Assembly: GCA_021234155.1 (NCBI GenBank)
Contig: JAJEKV010000020.1
Coordinates: 1,374,938-1,438,937, forward strand
Direction: 5' to 3'
Origin: Isoetes taiwanensis
Lineage: Eukaryota > Streptophyta > Lycopodiopsida > Isoetales > Isoetaceae
Length of the DNA: 64,000 nt
Program-made: the position numbers and the translations under genes
Shown: positions 55,865 through 64,000 of the stretch, one piece after another
How positions within the stretch are numbered: the first letter of the stretch is position 1
How the letters are laid out: each line of letters starts with the position of its first letter
The notes under the pieces: model-generated
Seen by the model: only the letters and a program-made list of their open reading frames with translations
Told to the model about the DNA's origin: nothing
Databases searched by the model: none

Positions 55865-57502
55865 TGTGACGCTCCCTGAATATATACGACCCTCGGCCGT
55901 ATACATACGGGGACTTTCCCCTCCCATGGCGATCATCTCACCATGAGCAGGGCCCTCCGTCTATTCCGGCCACCCATAATATGGGGCCCGAAAGAAGGAC
56001 ACGAAGGGGTCATTCGGCCCACGCCTTCAATGGGACTCCTACGTCGCGGAAGCATGAATACAAGGTTAGCACACAGCATAAATCATATAATATCAACCAC
56101 CACGAAGGGTGGCGCATCCATCCAAATACCAACGGCAAAGAATATGCATCTAAAACTAAGAAAACACCCCAAACCCCAGGCTCAGACTTCAGTGAGGATC
56201 GACTGCCGGCTGGGCCTCAAGAGATCAGCAGACCGAGTCTTGGCATGGTGTTGGATGGCATAGAACATCGGCTAGGGTTGTCCACTCCATCCGCCCCTCC
56301 TGTGCACACTTTGCAGATGGGTCAATTCACGCTATGGCTTCGCTATAGCCTTCCGGAGACGCAGGTTCAAGGTATCAATCACCCTTTGAGCCTACTCCAG
56401 GTTCATGACTCCTGGTCCGATGAGGCAGGTCGGGGAAGCGTCCCCTTCCAGAATCACAGTGGTTCCATGGGTGAGCTAGAGAATACGTGCCGCATCAGCG
56501 ACCCCCGCATCCGTACCCGACATACTCACCCTAAATCTACTCAAAGTACAGGATGCCCCATGCGGGTCACACCACTGTACCCAGGGAGTGTCAGACCCAT
56601 ACCCGGCCTGGCTCGCGCCTAGCTCGCTGGCCGGCTATTAGGCCTAGCCCACTGTAGGAGTCTCAGGAGCCTTTTATGTTCGTGCAAGACCCCACCCCCA
56701 CTTCACCACTGTGTTCCTTGTCTGGTGCTAAGCCAGTCCATAGCATCTAGGACCCGGTGGGCTCTTGTGCACAGGCCGCATTTAATGAGACTCTACATGG
56801 CGCTATCTAGGAGCATACTACAATACATGGCTCAGAGGTCTCTACCCTCCGTAATCCCCCCCCATTTCAGAGTAAGACTAGACAAAGAACTAACAATCCA
56901 TCCTTTCAAAGCAAAAACCAGAATCAAATATAAAGAGAGCTTACCTTTACAACCAAGGGTTAGTTCCTATGATTGAAGCACAAAGAGAACAGAGAAACGA
57001 ACACAACCAAGGCCCAATAGTGGCATTATCTAGAATTCACGGCTATCCTAGCCACCCACCTGAGTTCTGGCTGGACTCGTTACCATGGGGTGCTTCCATC
57101 TCTTGGGTGTTGAGGGTTCAGCTTCTGCTTCACAGGTTCTACTTGGTGTGGTGGCGCTCTGATAGGTATGATGGCGCTCAGCTCCTGCTCCTTCTTTGGC
57201 CGAATTGAGGGAGTCAGCACAGGGATAGGGATCAGGTTGACAGCCTAATTGGGAAATCCCCATGCTGGCCAAACGATTGGGGCAGGTGGCGCCTTCCCAA
57301 AACAGTAATTAGTCTAATTAATCCTATTTAGTCCTTAATTTCCTAAGTTATAGGTTATTATCTTTAATGTGTTAATTTAGCATAGCTAATTTAATCCCTT
57401 TTAGAGTAACCCCCTTAGGTTATAGGACCCCCTAGTCAGTGTATTTGTACGTGTCCCGTATAAATACGTGACATATACCGTATAAATACGTGGAACGTCA
57501 CA
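55865..57502 (+). mobile_element. Solo LTR (1,638 bp) with 5-bp target duplication
   Basis: It starts TGTGACGCTCC and ends GGAACGTCACA, giving TG...CA termini with an imperfect inverted repeat. It is flanked by GGTCT at 55860-55864 and 57503-57507. There is no internal domain, primer-binding site or second LTR, so it is the product of LTR-LTR recombination. Near the 3' end the unit CCGTATAAATACGTG is present twice in tandem, giving two TATAAATA boxes. The TGTGACG start is common among plant Ty3-type LTRs, but the superfamily cannot be proved. Open frames in it are not genes. Confidence 0.85.
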
Positions 57503-58586
57503 GGTCTTTCCTTTCCAAGTCATGCATCATTGTGATGCTTCAAACTGCCTGTGTTTGTAAAGATCATCTTTGCCAGGCATAGCTAGCCTTGCACATAGCA
57601 CATGCTAAGGATTTGCAGAAATATGGAGGATGTGGAGGGGATGTTCATGGATGATCGTTAACTGGTGATGCCTAAGTTTTTCTAAGGAAAGTATGGCTAC
57701 TAACCCTCGACAACAAAGGCCCTTTTTTGTTTGACAATCAACCTACAATATGATATGACATTGCATATTTTGTGACAATGCAATGATAATTTGTAGCACT
57801 TTGCTCTTAACAGCAAAAACTCTGCCATGTAAAACTTTCTGGAATTGGCTAGTATGTTGTGTTCCTCGTGCTCGCAAATAAGCATGTTCTGAGTAGATCA
57901 ATATAGGATTGACCTCAGCTGCATAGTATTCCATTCTAGAGCCTTTGTTGCTCCAGAGCCTTTCTACGACCAAAGTGAGCAGCAGATCCCTTGTGCTGAT
58001 TTCATTATCTGGACAATTAGACTCAGGTATGCCCCCACCGAGCCGCCCAATCCTTAATGTTCTTGTGCCAACCATTACTGGATAATTCAAGTGCTCGCCT
58101 AGAGAGCCTATATGGTGCTTGATCGACCACCCGATTTGCAAAGTTCATTGATTGGTATAGTGCCTTCTCCTCGAGGGTTGCATTGCTTTTTGAACATTCT
58201 GGAGTTGCACTTGGAGGCTTTTGTGAACTAGTAGTCTGCTTCTGCCCTTTATAAGGTACCAAAGCCAACGGGTTTTTATCTTTGACAACATCCCCGACTT
58301 AGCAAGCATCATGGCATATGGCGTTTGGTGCTTTACTCCAAGCTCATTCATCAAAAATATCTTTAAAACCATTTCCACCTGCTTCCATTGATTTTAGGAG
58401 AGATTGGGCCCCCAAATTGGCGCCTCATAAAGTGTGACTGTGTGTGCCAGAGTCTTAAACAGTAGTTTTTTGAGCCCCCAATTGGATATGGATGTCGTGT
58501 GGCATCTCGATAGCATGGTGTACAGGGTTGTTTTACCTCCTGTAATCCTCCTACTTATGCTCCAATTGTATTTACAGCAGAAGTCT
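57503..58586 (-). pseudogene. LINE, distal part (after reverse-transcriptase core)
   Basis: Minus frames hold the post-catalytic region of a LINE ORF2: TTLYTMLSRCHTTSISNWGL with KKLLFKTLAHTVTLYEAPIW, then broken frames with LTLVVERLWSNKGS and AYLRARGTQHTSQFQKVLHG. They follow directly, once the solo LTR at 58592-60117 is removed, from the fragment at 60123-61560. Several frameshifts separate the parts. The 3' tail is not clear; the solo LTR at 55865-57502 lies nearby. Confidence 0.75.
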
Positions 58587-58591
58587 ATGCC

Positions 58592-60117
58592 TGTGACGCT
58601 CTCCGAATCCATACAATGCTCCCATCATATAAATACGGGAAATTCTCCTCCCATGGTGACTCCATCATCACGGAAGGGCCCTCTGTCTGACTTGGACCAC
58701 CTGTGATGGCCAGATGTCCAGGTGAAGGACACGGAGGTGTCATTCGTCCCACGCCTTCTATGGGAATCCTATATAGCGGAAGCGTACATATATGTTAGTA
58801 CTTGGCAAAAATACAAGTAAATAAGATGCCACCACGAAGGGAGGTCCATCCATCATCACATGAATAACAACAGAGTACTAATACAACATAGGAAATACAT
58901 CAGAAATAAGGATTCTACCCCAGGCTCAGACTCAAGGGGGTCAATTGACAGTCAAGGCCTCCGGATAATGACAGACGGAATCATAACATTGGCATTGGCT
59001 GGCATAGAACAATGGCTAGGGTAATCCACTCCATCCGCCCCTCCTGTGCACACTTTGCAGATAGGCTAAATCATGCTATGGAGTGGTTGTAGCCTTCCGA
59101 GGATGCAATCTCATGGAGTCACCCTATGAGACTACTCCACATCTCCCCAGTTCCGATGAGGCAGGAAAGGAATGAATCCCCTCTAGAATCACAATGATTC
59201 CATGGGTGTGCTAGAGGATACATGCCACTAGGTGCACACGCATCCATACCCAACTTACCCCCTAAATCTACGCAAAATCCAGGACGTCCATATAGGCACG
59301 TATCTTGCGACCTAGGGGATGTCAGACCCATACCCGGCCCACACGTAGTGACTGACTATAAGTCTAGCACATTGTAAGGGCCCCAGTAGCCACGCTCAGC
59401 AAGGCTCTGCCCACACTTCACCAGTTGTGTCCGTTATTTGGTGCTGAACCACGTCATAACATCCACAACCCGGTGGTCTCTTGTGCACAGGCCGCATTTA
59501 ATGGGATTTAAGGGATTCTAGCTAGGAGCATCACTAAATCTAGATAGCCTTTAGGTCTCTCCCCCCCTTAATCCAATAGAACACAGGAGGAACAGAAAGA
59601 GAAAAAAGCAATCAGATACAAACATCCATCATCATCATAAATAGATCATAGAATAGAATCTAGTCATCCTTTTACTCAAACTAGGGTCAGAAGAATACAA
59701 GCTATGCTAAAACTAAACGGTACCATAGCTATCTCTCTGGCTCTCCATCCTTCTGGCTGGAACCAAGGTTTTAACAGTAGCTCCTCCTCCACCAATCTCT
59801 CCCAATTCGATTTGGGGCACATTGGAATGGAAGCCCCAATTTGGTATCCCAAATTAGCAAGTCTGCCTTGCCTAATCAATTTGGGCTAGGTGGCAATCCT
59901 ACATTGATTATTATCAACTAATTTAATATTTTAACCCCCTTTAATATTAGCTTAAACCCTAAATTCGAATTAGGGTTTAGGGTTAGGTTTTACCTTAATA
60001 ATTAATGAATGAATAATTAAATAATTAATGAATGAATAATTAATGTGCCATTAATTATTCATAGTGACGTGTCATGTATTTATACCCAAAAGGCATATAA
60101 ATACGCGGAACATCACA
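58592..60117 (+). mobile_element. Solo LTR (1,526 bp) inserted in a LINE
   Basis: It starts TGTGACGCTCTCC and ends GGAACATCACA, flanked by a perfect 5-bp duplication, ATGCC, at 58587-58591 and 60118-60122. It shares long landmarks with the solo LTR at 55865 (GGACACGGAGGTGTCATTCG, CTCCATCCGCCCCTCCTGTG, GCACAGGCCGCATTTAATGG), so it is the same family. A CATATAAATACG box lies near its 3' end. LINE reverse-transcriptase sequence continues on both sides in matching order, so the LTR element came after the LINE. Confidence 0.9.
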
Positions 60118-60122
60118 ATGCC

Positions 60123-61560
60123 TAGATATTTATAACTGCTTACTGTCTCTAATACATTGCCCTGGTAGCTAAATGACGAGCGATCTGAAGTTCCGACAAT
60201 CATTATCTTGGATTTTGCCATGTTCACTGTCATATGACGGGCTTTACATAAGAGAGCAAGACTGTTCAAGATCTCTTGAAGTCCTTTCTATTTGCCACGA
60301 GCACCACATCATCGGCATATAGCAAGAGCTGCAAAACATTCCTATGCTCGTGCCTGATAAGCATCTATCTTTCAACCAGGTATCTAATTCATCAATGTAT
60401 AAACCAAATAACGTTGGAGATATTGGGCATCCCTGCCGGACCCCGATTGTGCTCCTGATATTTTCATGCATTTCGTGAGTGAGTTTGATAAGTACCTATG
60501 AGTACAGATTTGCAACTGCCACTTGGATTGACCGTGGCACATCTATCTGTTTCATCCTTACACTTAAGCTCCTTCTGGGTACCATGTCAAAGGCCTTAGA
60601 GAAGTCGATAAAAGATAGGTACAAGGAATGCCTCGGCTCGGACTCTGTTTTCTCTCCAATGTTTGGACAGCCCTTCACTTAGAGCTACATTAAGCAGCTT
60701 GGTAAGAATCTCTCACGTTTTCTTTCCATTCCATTTCACCAATACGTGCAATCCATGTAGATCTGCTGCTTTACCATTTTTCATTCTATGTAATGCACCT
60801 GAAATATCTTCCACGGAGAACATGTCCATTGGCACTATCATCTGTAGCATCCCTTCTACATTTTGCACATAATATATGTTCTTCACAAATTCAAAAAGCT
60901 CATTAGCTCCTAAAATAGGTACGCTGCCCTTTTTTAGGACACTATTCCAAAATGTCTTTGGATTGTCACGCAACTTGCTACACATATCTAATTGCTTTTG
61001 CTTAATGTATTTTTTTTTCTTCTGTCTCGAATGTTTTTTGTACCAGTGAGGCTTGGTAATATACGTCTTTGGAAGTAGTTCCCTTGCTGTAGAGCAATCA
61101 GCATTCCAGCATCCATTTCTTGGTCGCCTATTATTTCTTGGCTTTGTATAGCCAAAACTTTTTTCAGCCACATCAAGAGGATCTGTGCAAATAGAGAGAC
61201 ATCATTCTCAAGTTCCATAGACCAAACGGTCTCAGCTATTCTTGCTTCTAATGCTTGGCAATATTGGTCTTTAAAAAAAAAAAAACTTGAACCGTGATTT
61301 AAAAACATTGACATTTTCTGGTAGTGAGGACAAGCATCCCACACTGAAGCATAGTTGCACATGATCAGATTCAAGGGTTTTATCCATGAACTGGAAGGAG
61401 GTTATGCAAGTATTACTTTGTGCTAATAAATAATCCACGACGTTTGCTCCTGAATGACTAATGCAGGTGTATCCATTTGAGTTTGCGAAAGCCTTTGTGC
61501 CATTCAGAATTTTAAGATCGCAACAGCTTGACTCTCTATAGCAAAATCTTCATTTTCACA
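60123..61560 (-). pseudogene. LINE, endonuclease C-terminus and reverse transcriptase (degenerate)
   Basis: In minus-strand frames from 61560 downward: the C-terminal AP-endonuclease (KILNGTKAFANSNGYTCISH, GANVVDYLLAQ, LESDHVQLCFSVG), then a Lys-rich linker (KLRDNPKTFWNSVLKKGS). Next comes the reverse-transcriptase core: LYLSFIDFSKAFDMVPRRSL (motif A), IRSTIGVRQGCPISPTLFGL (motif B) and, in a shifted frame, YADDVVLVA (catalytic motif C). Then ARHMTVNMAKSKIMIVG and SSYKYLGI, where the solo LTR breaks it. At least three frameshifts or stops separate these motifs, so the copy is dead though its catalytic aspartates are still readable. Confidence 0.88.
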
Positions 61561-64000
61561 AGTTGATCACTATCTATTTGGGCTATAATGAATATTTTCT
61601 ATACCAATGATCCTGTAACTCTAGGTATAAAGATTTTGCCTTATGAGCACTTGCAACAAGTATGCTGATGAATATATTCCATGTCACTTGACAGGAGTTT
61701 CTTGTTACAAAACCAACACTTCATGTATTCTTCCATTGATGAGTCACTTATTTTTCCAGGTTCTGCTAAATTTGAGATCTGCATATACCATTTACCAATC
61801 GAAGCAGCATATACACACAAAGTTCTACTTCAAGCTTCAACAGAAGTACTGCATCAATATTCTTGTTCCTAAAGAAGACATCTGTATCCTTACCCAGGCA
61901 ATGATGTTTTTCATACCTTGATGCCTTCTTTCAATCCCTTCAAGAATATAATTTGTAGACAGCACATTTATGCGCCAACTTGGTTATTGTATGCATAGGA
62001 TATTGAAGAGCGTGATGGCATGATCCTACGTGTCTGTTTAATACTATAATGTCGTATTTAATGGCAGATCAAGATCTGTATTTAGAAGTTTGGAGTGCAT
62101 TAGTTTCTTGACAACAGCATGCACGTTATATTGATTTAACAGGATTAGACTATCTTTTAATGTCATGATAAGAAAGTGTGGAGCACACGGCAGTCTGTGG
62201 CACTGACAACATATATGACTAGCTACAGAACTTGACAACCTTTTGCAGAAAGTAGGGAGTTCTGAGTTTTTCTTTGGTTGAGATGCAAGGTAGTTCAATC
62301 AGTTCCATTTGAAGTATAATCTTCCTTTAGATTTCCATGCTCGTACAAAAATTCAAAGCCGCAGCTCAAACTCTGGGGATCAAGCAACTGGATGACAATA
62401 CTTTGACATTAATAGCAGATAACCGAGTAGTAGATCATCTGTGGTCTCAAAAGGATGTTGGATGAACTCAAAAATTGGGTCAAATAGTTATATTAAGGCT
62501 TCAGCATGTAAATGCTTTAATCCAAGGTCATTGGATGGTATCACACCCTCTGAATCCCGTCTTAAGATCGGGTTGCAAAAACTTGTTGTTTTCTCCTCTC
62601 AGATATTAAGCAAATGTGTACAAACCATATGTCTTTAGAATCATCACGGAACTCCAACGATATGCATTGCTCCCAAAACATAGTTGCGGATCAATAGATA
62701 TGAAGAAACGTATATAGTGCTGAAAAATGGAACAATGGAAACCCTAAAGCCAGCACTGAAAATCTGTTGTTTTTGCTCTGAAATCCTGTCCAAACATCAG
62801 CAAATAACTAAATACCATTAAGAACTATGGTAAAATTTAGTAATAAGCATAGCTTAGGAAGTTGGGTGAAATGGAGCAAACAAAAACAAAGGGTGCATAC
62901 AAAGATCGCAAAAAATAAATCACAATCAAATGGTAGAGAAACAAGTTCAAACTAAAGACCATATGCAATGATTCTAATTGACAGTGCCCAAACGAAGGCC
63001 CAACCCCAAGATGAAACATAACAATGTAATCGAAAAACACAAATAAAACTAGCCACAAATATAAGAATGAATATTTGCAAAAATCAAAAATTCAAATTAA
63101 GCCAATGGATTGAGGAAATGGATTGAGACTGGCAGTAGACCAAACTAATTTGATGGAAAAGAAGGTGAGTGTACAGGCGGCAAAGGAAGCGGGGCAGAGA
63201 ATTGAAAAATTCATAAGATATTGGGATAAAATCTAAAACTAAGGGTGGATACACCTGTCTCAATTAGGTATTCCTAATTTTATGAAACAACTCGAAATAA
63301 AGTGTCACACCCAAAAATGTTGATACTCAGTTGTTAGTTCATCGGAAGCCCCATGTAACGAGCCAGTAACAGCGAGACAAAATCCCAGGGCTACAAAGCC
63401 ACGGACTGTATTAGTATATCGGGTAGTGTAGAACTCCAAATCCGGCACAGGAAGGCGGTGGTGGTGGGCGCCAGGCTTGATTTTGGCGATGGCATGGGTT
63501 GCGTTTGAAGGCTATTCGTAAATGGGACTGATTTTCAGCATTAGATTAGAATGATAGATATTGGAATAGTGGGTAACATGAATGGTTGTTCTGTATATAG
63601 GAATAGGAATGCTTGTTTTGCTGAGATTTCGGGCATGGAAAATGCCGACGCGCGGCAGCAAAACAAGCATTCCTAAAATGTGAAAATAACTTGAGATGCA
63701 TTCTGCAGGTCGGAATGTAAGGTAAACGAAGCTGAATTTGAGATAAATGAAGTTGAATGGTAGGTGAAAAGCACAGAATGCAAGATAAATAGAAAGAACG
63801 CGAGGTAAATAGAAAGATTGTGCCGTAAATGAACGAAAGATAAAACTGATCTTATGTTCCTGGAAATGAAAGTATGCCACGTGGCAAGGCGCCATTGGCA
63901 GAGAAGGCAGAATGCTTCTCAAGTTGTTTTTACCTGATTCTTGAAGCCTCCTCTAAACATCTGAAGTAGAGATGGGACACCTCCTCCGAACATCTAAAGC
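61561..64000. other. Terminal spacer, no recognised gene
   Basis: AT-rich with short frames on both strands and no family motifs. At 63721-63840 the segment GGTAAACGAAG / AGATAAATGAAG / AGATAAATAGAAAG is a degenerate short tandem pattern. A gene boundary could lie beyond the window, but nothing supports one here. Confidence 0.35.

Noticed and set aside
55981-56622. 213-codon open frame inside the solo LTR
   Set aside because: LTRs rarely code; the frame has no motif, and related LTR copies at 58592 and 6390 do not keep it open.

Overview
The window is nuclear DNA of a land plant. Supporting signs are FIO1/METTL16, tetraspanin, ketoacyl-CoA synthase, PPR and LRR-receptor-kinase sequences, a plastid-type Mfd/TRCF helicase with many short exons, plant-type tRNA genes, CACTA, hAT, MULE and LINE elements, and AT-rich, gene-poor spacers. 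Low gene density, many old gene fragments and much nested transposon debris suggest a large genome, for example a seed-free vascular plant or a gymnosperm. The species cannot be fixed from the sequence. There is no sign of bacterial or organellar organisation.

Layout. 1-1.7 kb: right end of a CACTA transposon (terminal acidic exon, subterminal repeats, terminal inverted repeat). 1.7-6.4 kb: non-coding with degenerate local duplications. 6.4-8.5 kb: decayed LTR carrying a 643-bp insertion and joined to a LINE endonuclease fragment. 9.8-10.2 kb: hAT-type MITE with a perfect 8-bp target duplication. 10.3-13.8 kb: repeated promoter-like block, one copy split by a 2.1-kb MULE-like element that holds an LRR-kinase fragment. 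13.8-20.4 kb: no convincing gene. 20.8-22.6 kb: tRNA-Ile(AAU) head-to-head with a complete uninterrupted FIO1/METTL16 gene. 23.8-26.3 kb: complete three-exon gene for a small membrane protein, a broken duplicate of its end, tRNA-Phe and a tRNA-Phe relic. 27-40 kb: palindromic MITEs, an acyl-CoA-ligase-type pseudogene, a PPR pseudogene, a truncated ketoacyl-CoA synthase, LINE 3' ends and foldback repeats. 41.3-43.9 kb: half a tetraspanin gene and the C-terminal exons of a plastid-type TRCF helicase. 44-46.5 kb: paired AT-rich direct repeats. 47.4-51 kb: two related exons of an unrecognised, possibly SAP-like, gene pair. 55.9-61.5 kb: a solo LTR, then a degenerate LINE split by a second solo LTR. 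61.6-64 kb: nothing recognised.

The genes do not form an operon or pathway. The only close arrangement is the tRNA-Ile/FIO1 divergent pair, about 97 bp apart. Splice models were built by matching GT/AG sites and reading frame by eye. Family names come from recognised motifs, not from database searches.
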